Below the pieces are notes generated by a model. That model made no database searches. It saw nothing but the letters and a program-made list of their open reading frames with translations, and was not told the DNA's origin. The position numbers were made by a program, and so were the translations under genes. Below, piece by piece: positions 15,218 through 23,238 of a DNA stretch of 64,000 bases. This DNA is from TMP-24 sp041397305 (lineage in GTDB: Bacteria; Pseudomonadota; Alphaproteobacteria; Rhodobacterales; Rhodobacteraceae), in the NCBI GenBank assembly GCA_041397305.1, contig JAWKWX010000004.1, positions 62,001 to 126,000 of the forward strand. Reading direction: 5' to 3'. Within the stretch, counting starts at the first letter, position 1. Every line of letters begins with the position of its first letter.

Positions 15218-17494
15218 TTGCAAGGGCTCGGTCGGATATGGACATGGGAGAAACTGTCGCGGCTCAGGCGGCAGCGGCGGGTCCAGAACGCGGTGACGAT
15301 CGCGCTTGTGGCGCTGGGTCCGGTTCTGGCGTTCGCGACATTCGTGATCCTCGGTCCGATGGCGCAGGGCGCGGAATCGGATTGGCTCCGTCTGATCCTC
15401 CTGGCCGACCTCGTCTATTTCCTTCTGCTTGCCGGCCTCGTTCTCACGCGTCTTGCCGGAATGATCGCGGCGCGCCGGGCGAAATCGGCAGGTTCGCGCC
15501 TTCACCTGCGCCTCACCAGCATGTTCGCGGGCGTGGCGCTGGTGCCGACGGTGCTGGTGGCGATCTTCGCGGGCCTGACCGTCAATATCGGCCTTGAGGG
15601 CTGGTTTTCCGACCGGGTGAGAAGCGTTGTCGGCACCTCTCTCGAGGCTGCCGAGGCCTATCAGGACGAACATCGCCGCGACCTCGATGTCGATACGCGG
15701 GCGCTTGCCAATTTTCTTGATCAGAACAAGCAGGCGGCCTTCCTGATATCCGATGCCGAGGTGCGGCAACTCCTGACCGACGGCCAGACCCGCATCCAGC
15801 GGGGCCTGCGCGAGGCCTATGTGATCGACGGGGCGGGCGAGATCAGGGCGCGTGGCGACCGGTCCTATCTGTTTGACTTCGAAAAACCCACGGCAGACGA
15901 ATTGGCGCGCGCAGCCAAGGGCGAGCTGGTCCTGATCGAGGACTGGGACAACAACGAGTTCAGGGCGCTGGACAAGCTTGACGCGTTCACCGACCGCTAT
16001 CTCTACGTCAGTCGAAATGTTGACGGCAAGATATTGAATCTGCTGGATAACACGCGGGAAACGGTCGGGCTATACCAACAGCTGGAGGCGACGCGCGGAC
16101 GGGTGATATTCGAGTTCGGGCTCGTCTATCTCGGCTTCGCGCTGATCCTGATCCTCGCCGCGATCTGGATGGGGCTATGGATTGCCGAGCGGCTGGCGCG
16201 CCCGGTCGGGCGGCTTGCGGGCGCGGCGCAGCGGGTTGGCGCGGGCGATCTGGGCGTGCAGGTGATCGAGGAGCCGGGCGACGACGAGATCGCCATGCTC
16301 GGGCGCCTTTTCAACCAGATGACCCGCCAGCTTTCAAGCCAGCGCGAGGCGCTGATGGACAGCCACCGCCAGACCGAAGACCGGCGACGGCTGTTCGATT
16401 CGGTCCTGTCGTCGGTGACGGCCGGTGTTGTTGGCCTTGATGCAGCTGGGCGCGTGGATTTCATGAACCGCGCCGCCATGCGCCTTCTGGCGCTGGAGCA
16501 GGAGCGCGATCACGGCCGCCTCCTGTCGGAGGCCGTGCCGGAATTCGGCGCGCTTTTCGAGCGGCTGCGCGAAGGCAGGGGCGGGGTCGCGCAGGAGGAA
16601 ATCAAGGTCAGCCGCGCGGGGCGGCTCGAGAGCCTTCTGGTGCGCATGGCGATGCGGCAGAACGAGGATGGCGGCCTGGAAGGTTATGTGGTGGCCTTCG
16701 ATGACGTGACCGAGCTTGTCAGCGCGCAGCGCATGGCGGCCTGGGGTGATGTTGCCCGCCGGATCGCGCATGAGATCAAGAACCCGCTGACGCCGATCCA
16801 GCTGTCGGCGGAGCGTATCCGCCGCAAGTTCTCGCCGCTCGTCGGCGACCAGTCCGACCAGCTGGAACAGATGACCGATGTCATCGTGCGCCAGACCGGC
16901 GACCTCAGGCGCATCGTCGACGAATTTTCCAAGTTCGCCCGCATGCCGGAACCGGACCGCCGCGATCATGATCTGGCGAAGCTGATGCGCGACGCGGTGG
17001 CCCTGCAGGAGGGCGCGCTGCACGGCGCCCGGCTGACCGCCGATCTGCCGGGTGGCCCGGTGGTCGTGGAACTGGATGCGACGATGATCTCGCAGGCGGT
17101 GACGAACCTGATCAAGAACGCAGGCGAAGCGGTTGAATCGCTTCAGGAACGCGGTGCCCCTGAAGGCTATGCGCCCGAGGTGCGCGTCAGCATGCATGTC
17201 GAGGGCGATCAGATCACGATCCGCATCGCCGACAATGGCACCGGCCTGCCCGAGGATCGCGCTCGGCTTTTCGAGCCCTACGTGACGACGCGCGAGAAGG
17301 GGACGGGCCTTGGCCTGCCGATCGTCAAGAAGATCATCGAGGAGCATGGCGGCACGCTGACGCTGACCGATGCGCCGGTGTTCGAAGGGGCGGCGCACGC
17401 AGGTGCGCTTGCCGAAATCAGGTTGCCGCGCGCCCGGACGCAGGCGCGCGCGGTGAAGGAAAGGGCGGCGGAAGCCGCAGGAGGAGTGGCATGA
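15218..17494 (+). CDS. ntrY: Membrane sensor histidine kinase NtrY
   Basis: A 758-residue kinase with hydrophobic N-terminal segments (VTIALVALGPVLAFATFVIL, LVYFLLLAGLVL, and one near 80-95), an extracytoplasmic region (about 100-290), another span (LVYLGFALILILAAIWMGLW), then HAMP (RLAGAAQRVGAGDLGV), PAS (SSVTAGVVGLDAAGRV), H-box RRIAHEIKNPLTPIQLSAERI, N-box VTNLIKNAGEAV and GTGLGLPIVKKII. It senses an unidentified signal linked to nitrogen and redox state and acts on NtrX. The start used is TTG 15218, with GGAGAG upstream; no better start is visible. It overlaps ntrX by 4 bases. Confidence 0.92.
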   Translation: MQGLGRIWTWEKLSRLRRQRRVQNAVTIALVALGPVLAFATFVILGPMAQGAESDWLRLILLADLVYFLLLAGLVLTRLAGMIAARRAKSAGSRLHLRLTSMFAGVALVPTVLVAIFAGLTVNIGLEGWFSDRVRSVVGTSLEAAEAYQDEHRRDLDVDTRALANFLDQNKQAAFLISDAEVRQLLTDGQTRIQRGLREAYVIDGAGEIRARGDRSYLFDFEKPTADELARAAKGELVLIEDWDNNEFRALDKLDAFTDRYLYVSRNVDGKILNLLDNTRETVGLYQQLEATRGRVIFEFGLVYLGFALILILAAIWMGLWIAERLARPVGRLAGAAQRVGAGDLGVQVIEEPGDDEIAMLGRLFNQMTRQLSSQREALMDSHRQTEDRRRLFDSVLSSVTAGVVGLDAAGRVDFMNRAAMRLLALEQERDHGRLLSEAVPEFGALFERLREGRGGVAQEEIKVSRAGRLESLLVRMAMRQNEDGGLEGYVVAFDDVTELVSAQRMAAWGDVARRIAHEIKNPLTPIQLSAERIRRKFSPLVGDQSDQLEQMTDVIVRQTGDLRRIVDEFSKFARMPEPDRRDHDLAKLMRDAVALQEGALHGARLTADLPGGPVVVELDATMISQAVTNLIKNAGEAVESLQERGAPEGYAPEVRVSMHVEGDQITIRIADNGTGLPEDRARLFEPYVTTREKGTGLGLPIVKKIIEEHGGTLTLTDAPVFEGAAHAGALAEIRLPRARTQARAVKERAAEAAGGVA

Positions 17495-18900
17495 GCGATA
17501 TTCTGATCGTCGATGACGAACGCGACATTAGGGAACTGATCGCGGATATCCTGCGTGACGAAGGCTTCACCACGCGACTCGCCGGCAATTCCGACGAGTG
17601 CATGGACGAGATCAACAGCGAACCGCCGGCACTGATGATCCTCGATATCTGGCTGAAGGACAGCCGGATGGACGGGATCGACATCCTGAAGACGGTGAAG
17701 CGTGACAATCCGGACATTCCGATCATCATCATCTCGGGCCACGGCAATATCGAGATCGCGGTCGCGGCGATCAAGCAGGGCGCCTATGACTTCATCGAGA
17801 AGCCGTTCAACATCGACCAGCTGACCGTGGTCGTGCGCCGCGCGATGGAGACCTCGCGCCTGAGGCGCGAGAATGCCTCGCTCCGCCGCCGCGAAACCTC
17901 GCCGCAGGAAATGATCGGCCAGTCGCCCGCCTTTCGCACGCTGAAATCGAACCTCGACAAGGTGACGAAATCGAACGCCCGGGTGATGCTGACCGGCGAG
18001 CCGGGGACCGGCAAGGAACTCGCCGCCCGCTACATCCACGCCAATTCGAACCGCGCGAGCGCGCCGTTCGTCACCGTTGCCTCCGCCTCGATCGAGCCGG
18101 AGCGGATGGAAGAGGTGCTCTTCGGCCGCGAGACGCCCGAACGGGGGGTGGAAAAGGGCCTTCTGGAACAGGCGCATGGCGGGTTCGTCTATTTCGACGA
18201 GGTGGCGGACATGCCGCTTGGCACCCAGTCGAAGATCCTGCGCGTGTTGACCGAACAGCAGTTCACCCGGGTCGGCGGGGCCGACAAGGTGCGGGTCGAT
18301 CTGCGGGTGATCTCCTCGACCACCCGGGCGCTTCCCAACGAGATCGCCGCAGGACGCTTCCGGCAGGAGCTTTATGACCGGTTGAATGTGGTGCCGATCG
18401 CGGTCCCGTCGCTTGACGACCGGCGCGAGGATATTCCGCTGATCGCCCGCCATTTCATCGACCATCTGAACCGCGCACAGGGGCTGCCCGCGCGCGCGCT
18501 TTCGGAAGAGACCGATGCCGTGATGCAGACGATGGACTGGCCCGGCAATATACGCCAGCTCAGGAACGCGATCGAAGGCGCGCTGATCCTTGGCGATGCG
18601 GGCCGCCCGATCGAGCCCCACGACCTGCCGGGCCACGCGCCCACGGACGCCGACGACAGCCGGATCACCCTGACCGGCGGGCTTGCCACGCTTCCCCTGC
18701 GCGAGGCGCGCGAGCTGTTCGAGCGCGAATATCTCCTGACCCAGATCAACCGGTTCGGCGGCAACATCAGCCGGACGGCGGCCTTCGTCGGCATGGAAAG
18801 GTCCGCCCTGCATCGCAAGCTGAAGTCGCTTGGCGTGGTCACGACCAGCAAGTCCGGCGCCCGGATGGCGCATTTCGAGGAAGAAGAGGAAGAGGTCTGA
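17491..18900 (+). CDS. ntrX: Response regulator NtrX, AAA+ domain without GAFTGA
   Basis: A 469-residue regulator. The receiver domain holds acceptor Asp52 (LMILDIWLKD), the AAA+ domain has MLTGEPGTGKELAARYIH (Walker A) and GGFVYFDEVADM (Walker B), and a Fis-type helix-turn-helix lies near the C terminus (GGNISRTAAFVGMERSALHRKLKSLG), followed by an acidic tail EEEEEEV. Between EVLFGRETPERG and GGFVYFDE the GAFTGA motif is missing, so classical sigma-54 activation is not expected. It is coupled to ntrY by a 4-base overlap. In alphaproteobacteria NtrYX affects nitrogen metabolism, respiration and envelope functions. Confidence 0.93.
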   Translation: MSDILIVDDERDIRELIADILRDEGFTTRLAGNSDECMDEINSEPPALMILDIWLKDSRMDGIDILKTVKRDNPDIPIIIISGHGNIEIAVAAIKQGAYDFIEKPFNIDQLTVVVRRAMETSRLRRENASLRRRETSPQEMIGQSPAFRTLKSNLDKVTKSNARVMLTGEPGTGKELAARYIHANSNRASAPFVTVASASIEPERMEEVLFGRETPERGVEKGLLEQAHGGFVYFDEVADMPLGTQSKILRVLTEQQFTRVGGADKVRVDLRVISSTTRALPNEIAAGRFRQELYDRLNVVPIAVPSLDDRREDIPLIARHFIDHLNRAQGLPARALSEETDAVMQTMDWPGNIRQLRNAIEGALILGDAGRPIEPHDLPGHAPTDADDSRITLTGGLATLPLREARELFEREYLLTQINRFGGNISRTAAFVGMERSALHRKLKSLGVVTTSKSGARMAHFEEEEEEV

Positions 18901-19047
18901 TCAATTTTCTCACGGCCGATTGGCCAGCGCTTGAAAACGCTGCGTTTTTGCACTGGCGAAAGAAAAATACTTCGGCATACTTGGCCCAAGTCTCCGGAGC
19001 GCCACCGTGGGGCGAATAAAGCGCTTATAAGAAACGAGGCATAACCA

Positions 19048-19281
19048 ATGGCCGCCGACAAACAGAATTTGCAGGACGCCTTTCTCAATCAGGTCCGCAA
19101 GACCAAGGTTTCCGTCACCATCTTTCTCATCAATGGCGTGAAGCTGCAGGGTGTGATCACCTGGTTTGACAATTTCTGCGTCCTCCTGCGCCGGGACGGC
19201 CAGTCGCAGCTGGTCTACAAGCACGCGATCTCGACCATCATGCCCGGTCAGGCGATTTCGCTGTACGAGGGCGAAGACTGA
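19048..19281 (+). CDS. hfq: RNA chaperone Hfq
   Basis: A 77-residue Sm-fold protein that forms hexamers and pairs small RNAs with mRNAs. The N-terminal segment NLQDAFLNQVRKTKVSVTIFLINGVKLQG (Sm1) and the Sm2-type motif YKHAISTIMPG are plain; the proximal-face residues Q and F of LQDAFLN are kept. The C-terminal tail is very short, as usual in alphaproteobacteria. It lies 147 bases after ntrX, giving room for its own promoter, and 41 bases before hflX. The Rhodobacter hfq homologue was first named nrfA for its role in nif regulation. Confidence 0.96.
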   Translation: MAADKQNLQDAFLNQVRKTKVSVTIFLINGVKLQGVITWFDNFCVLLRRDGQSQLVYKHAISTIMPGQAISLYEGED

Positions 19282-19322
19282 AACCGACCGACCGCCGCGA
19301 GGGGGACGAGGGGCGCGCGGAC

Positions 19323-20579
19323 GTGACGCGCGCTTTCGTGCTGCATCCCGACATGAAGTCCGACCGACGCCGGGCGCCCGAACTGGCGCTGGCGGAGGCC
19401 GTGTCGCTTGCCGCGGCGCTGCCCGACCTTGACGTGGTCGGCGCCGAGGTCGTGCGCCTGCCGAAGGCGCAGGCCGGCATGCTGTTCGGCTCGGGCAAGA
19501 TTGCCGAACTGAAGGGCCGCTTCGCCGACCTCGATGTTGCCCTGGCGCTGGTCGACGGCCAGGTCAGCCCGATCCAGCAGCGCAATCTCGAAAAGGAATG
19601 GGGGGTGAAGCTCCTCGACCGCACCGGGCTGATCCTCGAGATCTTCGGTGACCGGGCGCGGACCCGCGAAGGCGTGCTGCAGGTGGAACTGGCGGCGCTG
19701 ACCTATCAGCGCTCGCGCCTTGTCCGGGCCTGGACCCACCTTGAGCGGCAGCGCGGCCGGTCGGGTTTCGGCTTCGTCGGCGGCCCGGGCGAGACGCAGA
19801 TGGAGGCGGACCGCCGCGCCATCGACGACGAGGTGGTGAAGATCCGCCGCCAGCTGGAAAAGGTGGTGAAGACCCGCGAACTGCACCGCGCCGCGCGCCG
19901 CAAGGTGCCCTTCCCGATCGTGGCGCTGGTGGGCTATACCAACGCGGGGAAATCGACGCTTTTCAACCGCATGACTGGCGCCGATGTGCTGGCCAAGGAC
20001 ATGCTTTTTGCCACGCTCGACCCGACGATGCGCGGCGTCACGCTGCCCACGGGGCGCAAGGTGATCCTGTCGGACACGGTGGGTTTCATCTCTGACCTTC
20101 CGACCCAGCTCGTCGCCGCCTTTCGCGCCACACTGGAGGAAGTTCTGGAGGCCGACCTCATCCTTCATGTCCGCGACATCGCCCATCCCGAGACCGAGGA
20201 ACAGGCGGCGGACGTGGCCGACATCCTCGCAAGCCTCGGGGTCGATGAGGGCGTGCCGTTGATCGAGGTCTGGAACAAGATCGACCTTCTGTCGCCCGAA
20301 ACCCGCGCGGCCCTGACGGTGCAGGATGCACGCACCCCCGGCATCCAGGCGGTCAGCGCCTTGACCGGCGAGGGTCTGCCCGGCCTTTTCGCTTCGATCA
20401 CCGAAGCGCTCGACGAGGAACGGATCGAGGAGGCACTGACGCTTCCCTTCACCGCAGGGCGCGCGCGGGCCTGGCTGCATGATCAGGGGATCGTTCTAGC
20501 CGAAGCAGACAGCGATGCGGGCCATATGATCCGCGTCCGCTGGACCCGCCGCCAGAAGGAGGCGTTCGCACGGCTTTGA
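19323..20579 (+). CDS. hflX: Ribosome-associated GTPase HflX
   Basis: A 418-residue GTPase that binds the 50S subunit and can split stalled ribosomes. An N-terminal HflX domain (GSGKIAELKGRFADLDVALALVDGQVSPIQQRNLEK) is followed by a helical region with GFVGGPGETQMEADRR, then the G domain: G1 GYTNAGKSTLF, G2/G3 region TLDPTMRG and LSDTVGFISDLP, and G4 NKID. Start is GTG 19323; no in-frame ATG lies between it and hfq. The hfq-hflX order is conserved widely. A strong hairpin follows. Confidence 0.94.
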   Translation: MTRAFVLHPDMKSDRRRAPELALAEAVSLAAALPDLDVVGAEVVRLPKAQAGMLFGSGKIAELKGRFADLDVALALVDGQVSPIQQRNLEKEWGVKLLDRTGLILEIFGDRARTREGVLQVELAALTYQRSRLVRAWTHLERQRGRSGFGFVGGPGETQMEADRRAIDDEVVKIRRQLEKVVKTRELHRAARRKVPFPIVALVGYTNAGKSTLFNRMTGADVLAKDMLFATLDPTMRGVTLPTGRKVILSDTVGFISDLPTQLVAAFRATLEEVLEADLILHVRDIAHPETEEQAADVADILASLGVDEGVPLIEVWNKIDLLSPETRAALTVQDARTPGIQAVSALTGEGLPGLFASITEALDEERIEEALTLPFTAGRARAWLHDQGIVLAEADSDAGHMIRVRWTRRQKEAFARL

Positions 20580-20582
20580 GAG

Positions 20583-20604
20583 GCCCCGGCTGGGTGGCCG
20601 GGGC
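20583..20604. terminator. Terminator hairpin between hflX and ridA
   Basis: GCCCCGGC (20583-20590) pairs with GCCGGGGC (20597-20604) across a 6-base TGGGTG loop. It lies only 3 bases past the hflX stop and 9 bases past the minus-strand ridA stop, so it can act for both convergent genes. No T-run follows on the plus strand. Confidence 0.65.
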
Positions 20605-20612
20605 GTCGCCGG

Positions 20613-20963
20613 TCACTTCTGAACGGCCGTGACGATGATCTCGACCAGATAGTCGGGGGTCGCGAGTTTCGCTTCGCCGGTCGCGCGCGCTGGTGCGTGC
20701 CCCGCCGCGACCCAGGCGTCCCAGACCGCATTCATCTCGGCAAAGCCGCTCATGTCCGCGAGCCAGATCTGGGCGCGCAGGATGCGGGTCTTGTCCGACC
20801 CGGCCAGCGCCAGAAGCCGGTCGATCTCGGCCAGGATCTGGGTCGTCTGGCTTGCCACGCTGCCGCCGGGTTCGCCGACGACGCCTGCCAGATAGACGAT
20901 ACCGTTATGGATGACGGCCTGCGACATGCGCTTGCCGGGTTCGAGCCGGGTAATCTCGCCCAT
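20613..20963 (-). CDS. RidA family protein
   Basis: A 116-residue YjgF/YER057c/UK114 protein. Founding members hydrolyse reactive enamine/imine intermediates from amino acid metabolism. IYLAGVVG-type strand (GIVYLAGVVGEPG), SVASQTTQILAEIDRLLALAGSDKTRILRAQIWLAD, and ARATGEAKLATPDYLVEIIVTAV are typical; the Arg in PARATGE matches the carboxylate-binding Arg. It belongs to a RidA subgroup rather than certainly to archetypal RidA, since the N-terminal catalytic segment differs. ATG 20963 is chosen because upstream in-frame sequence is not family-like. Confidence 0.85.
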   Translation of the reverse strand: MGEITRLEPGKRMSQAVIHNGIVYLAGVVGEPGGSVASQTTQILAEIDRLLALAGSDKTRILRAQIWLADMSGFAEMNAVWDAWVAAGHAPARATGEAKLATPDYLVEIIVTAVQK

Positions 20964-21036
20964 TCTATGCCTCCTTGATGGTGCGGACAGGCCATAGCCG
21001 CTCGGCGCGCCGGTGGCCAGAGGCAAGCGGAGGGAC

Positions 21037-21110
21037 TGGAGCGGGTGAAGGGAATCGAACCCTCGTATTCAGCTTGGGAAGCTGCTGCTCTGCCATTGAG
21101 CTACACCCGC
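21037..21110 (-). tRNA. tRNA-Gly (anticodon CCC)
   Basis: On the minus strand the sequence folds as a cloverleaf: acceptor 5' GCGGGTG pairing with 3' CACCCGC, D-arm GCTCAATGGCAGAGC, anticodon loop TTCCCAA (anticodon CCC, decoding GGG), and T-arm GAGGGTTCGATTCCCTT. The discriminator T and a genomically encoded CCA follow (complement at 21037-21040). It closely resembles bacterial tRNA-Gly(CCC). It stands alone between ridA and the enolase-superfamily gene. Confidence 0.93.
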
Positions 21111-21240
21111 ATGCGCGCTGAGAGGTATGTCAGTCGCGGCGCGGCGTCAAGACGGCTAAGCTTGCGCGCCCGGCGTCGCTTTCGGGCATGAAGCGGCGGG
21201 CGGGGCGGCCTTAGGCTGCGCAGGAACGCGGGAGGTACAA

Positions 21241-22347
21241 GTGCCGAAGATCGTAAGACTGGAAAGTTTCGCCGACGAATTCGTCTGTTTCGTGAAGGCG
21301 ACCGCCGAGGATGGCGCGGTGGGCTGGGGCCAGACCTCGACCTACAATGCCGACATCACGCAACAGGTCTTTCACCGCCAGGTGGCCCCCCATGCGCTTG
21401 GGTCGGCCTGCGAGGATATCCTCGGGCTGGTGCAAAGGATCGAGGAGAAGGAGCACAAATATCCCGGGTCCTACCGCTGCCGGGCGCTGGCGGGGCTCGA
21501 CACGGCGCTGTGGGACATGCGCGGGCGGCGCGAGGGCAGGCCGGTCGTCGAACTTCTGGGCGGCAAGGCCCGCCCGATCCGCGCGTATGCCTCCTCGATG
21601 AAGCGCGACATCACGCCCGAGGACGAGGCGGCGCGCCTTGTCCGGCTGCGCGACGAACAGGGGTTTGACGCGTTCAAATGGCGCGTCGGCGCGGAATGCG
21701 GCCGCGATGTGGACGAATGGCCGGGCCGGACCGAGGCGGTGATCCCGACCGTCGCCCGCGCGCTGGGTGATGGTGTCGCGAAGCTCGTCGATGCCAATTC
21801 CGGCTTCTCGGTCAAGCGTGCCATCGACGTGGGTAAGCGCCTGCAGGACAACGGAATTTCGCATTTCGAAGAGCCGGTGCCCTATTGGGATATTGAAGCC
21901 ACGCGAAAGGTCACCGATGCGCTCGACCTCGACGTGACCGGGGGCGAGCAGGACTGGGACCTCGCGACCTGGGAACGGATGATGGCCACGGGCGCGGTGA
22001 ATGTCGTCCAGCCCGACGTGATGTATATGGGCGGCCTTTCCCGCACGCTTCTCGTCTGCGAGATGGCCGCGCGCCGCGGGCTGCCGGTGACGCCGCATTC
22101 GGCCAACCTGTCGCTGGTGACGATCTGCACGATGCACCTGCTGGGGGCGATTCCGAACGCGGGGAAATACCTCGAATTTTCGATCGAGGGGCCGGACTAT
22201 TACCCCTGGCAGCAGGACCTGTTCCTTGACACGCCTTTCGCCGTCGAGGCCGGACGGCTGCGGATTCCGGAGGGCCCGGGCTGGGGGGTGGACATCAACC
22301 CCGACTGGCTGGCGCGGGCCAGCTATCGGGAGAGCCGCCTCGGCTAG
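21241..22347 (+). CDS. Enolase-superfamily enzyme, mandelate racemase/muconate lactonizing group
   Basis: A 368-residue protein with a capping domain (1-115) and a barrel domain. Metal ligands appear in LVDANSGFS (Asp), SHFEEPVPYW (Glu) and VTGGEQDW (Glu). VTPHSANL supplies a likely catalytic His and NVVQPDVMYMGG the partner Asp, as in the mandelate racemase subgroup; the usual Lys-x-Lys on the other face reads FKWR. Such enzymes abstract a proton alpha to a carboxylate, often as sugar-acid dehydratases or racemases. The substrate cannot be assigned. GTG 21241 follows GGGAGG closely. No catabolic neighbours help. Confidence 0.82.
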   Translation: MPKIVRLESFADEFVCFVKATAEDGAVGWGQTSTYNADITQQVFHRQVAPHALGSACEDILGLVQRIEEKEHKYPGSYRCRALAGLDTALWDMRGRREGRPVVELLGGKARPIRAYASSMKRDITPEDEAARLVRLRDEQGFDAFKWRVGAECGRDVDEWPGRTEAVIPTVARALGDGVAKLVDANSGFSVKRAIDVGKRLQDNGISHFEEPVPYWDIEATRKVTDALDLDVTGGEQDWDLATWERMMATGAVNVVQPDVMYMGGLSRTLLVCEMAARRGLPVTPHSANLSLVTICTMHLLGAIPNAGKYLEFSIEGPDYYPWQQDLFLDTPFAVEAGRLRIPEGPGWGVDINPDWLARASYRESRLG

Positions 22348-22437
22348 ACCGGCGCGCGCATCGCAGCTCAATCTGCCCGGGGGGCGGGACAAGCCGTCAG
22401 GCATCCGTCCCGCCGCCGCCCCGCAGGCGTATGGCAT

Positions 22438-22460
22438 CCGTCCCGACACTGTCGGGACGG
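22438..22460. repeat. Near-perfect palindrome after the enolase-superfamily gene
   Basis: CCGTCCCGACA (22438-22448) and TGTCGGGACGG (22450-22460) are perfect inverted copies separated by one base. It may act as a terminator for the upstream gene, 91 bases away, or mark a recombination point. No T-run follows. Confidence 0.55.
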
Positions 22461-22626
22461 GCGGCGCGGTGGAGGGGGGAGAGCGGGCGGACCCGGCGGG
22501 GGCTCGGGGCGGTGCTGACCCGGTCGGGGGCGCCGGGGGCGCTGCACGGGCCGACCATTCCCGCCGCCCTCCGCCCCGCGGCCACGGCGCTCGGCCTGAT
22601 CGGAGCAAATCCTGTGGGGCCGGTTA

Positions 22627-22645
22627 GGGTTGGGGTTGGGCGGGG
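22627..22645 (+). other. Potential G-quadruplex motif
   Basis: Four G-tracts (22627-22629, 22632-22635, 22638-22640, 22642-22645) are separated by loops of 2, 2 and 1 bases, and a fifth tract lies at 22653-22655. Such short loops favour stable quadruplex folding in single-stranded DNA or RNA. It is in noncoding sequence. Confidence 0.5.
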
Positions 22646-22795
22646 TAGGAGTGGGCCTCGGGGGAAACCGCGGAGGCCTGGGAGGAGGTGCGGGGTGGCC
22701 GCCGTCGGGAGGGTTGGAATGGGGAAGAGTGCCGAGGTGGACCTCGGCCTACGGCGTGGAAGTGGCGGGGTGGAGCCACCCCATACCGAAGGATA

Positions 22796-22811
22796 GTGCG
22801 CTCAAGCGCAC
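22796..22811. repeat. Inverted repeat near the candidate immunity gene
   Basis: GTGCGCT (22796-22802) and AGCGCAC (22805-22811) pair perfectly. A second hairpin, TCAAGGG (22832-22838) with CCCTTGA (22845-22851), covers the stop codon of the minus-strand gene at 22832. Together they could terminate or protect the toxin-immunity transcript. Confidence 0.45.
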
Positions 22812-22831
22812 CCTACGCCCGGAGGGCTGGT

Positions 22832-23236
22832 TCAAGGGGCGGTTCCCTTGACAGGGCCTTCGCGCGGGCTGACGAAGATAGCAACTTTACTTGGAATGCG
22901 CTCGTCATCAGCCAATACTGTGAGCGTTACGGAGCCGATGGGAACATCAAGCTCCAATATGCGTTGCAACTGCGAAGTCACCACCGCTATTTTGCCTCCT
23001 GGTGTCGTGATCTTCCCGCAATAGACTTGCTTCAATCCCTTCGCGATAGGGCTCTCAGTCGCCAACGAAACCTCGGTTTCCCCATCTGCCTCGGGTAAGG
23101 TTCCGACAGAAACGCAGGTGTCCGTTGCGGCTGCTAACTTGCCATCCGCATACTCAGGTATTGTAACGCCTCGATTGGTCGGATCAAAAACGAAAAGGAT
23201 GGCGTTCGGTGGGCTAAGGACAGCGTTTAGCATCAT
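22832..23236 (-). CDS. Candidate immunity protein for the RHS tip toxin
   Basis: A 134-residue soluble protein (MMLNAVLSPPNAILFVFDP...) with alternating beta strands and no signal peptide or membrane segment. I do not recognise a named family. Its start lies 2 bases after the stop of the RHS toxin gene, the position normally held by an immunity gene, and its composition is clearly less GC-rich than the flanking housekeeping genes, as is the toxin's. An immunity role is inferred from position only. A hairpin overlaps its stop codon. Confidence 0.65.
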   Translation of the reverse strand: MMLNAVLSPPNAILFVFDPTNRGVTIPEYADGKLAAATDTCVSVGTLPEADGETEVSLATESPIAKGLKQVYCGKITTPGGKIAVVTSQLQRILELDVPIGSVTLTVLADDERIPSKVAIFVSPREGPVKGTAP

Positions 23237-23238
23237 TC

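Larger units (their letters stand above)
22348..22831. other. Gene-free, G-rich stretch flanking the RHS island
   Basis: These 484 bases contain no credible gene. The open frames through them are Gly/Arg/Pro-rich and lack family resemblance. The stretch holds two inverted repeats (22438-22460 and 22796-22811), a repeated GCATCCGTCCC at 22401-22411 and 22434-22444, and a run of G-tracts on the plus strand between about 22618 and 22700. It separates the normal housekeeping genes from the lower-GC toxin region. Confidence 0.6.

Noticed and set aside
18901..19047. Terminator after ntrX in the A/T-richer hfq leader
   Set aside because: AAAAC and GTTTT can pair, but the stem is short and weak; it is not convincing as an intrinsic terminator.
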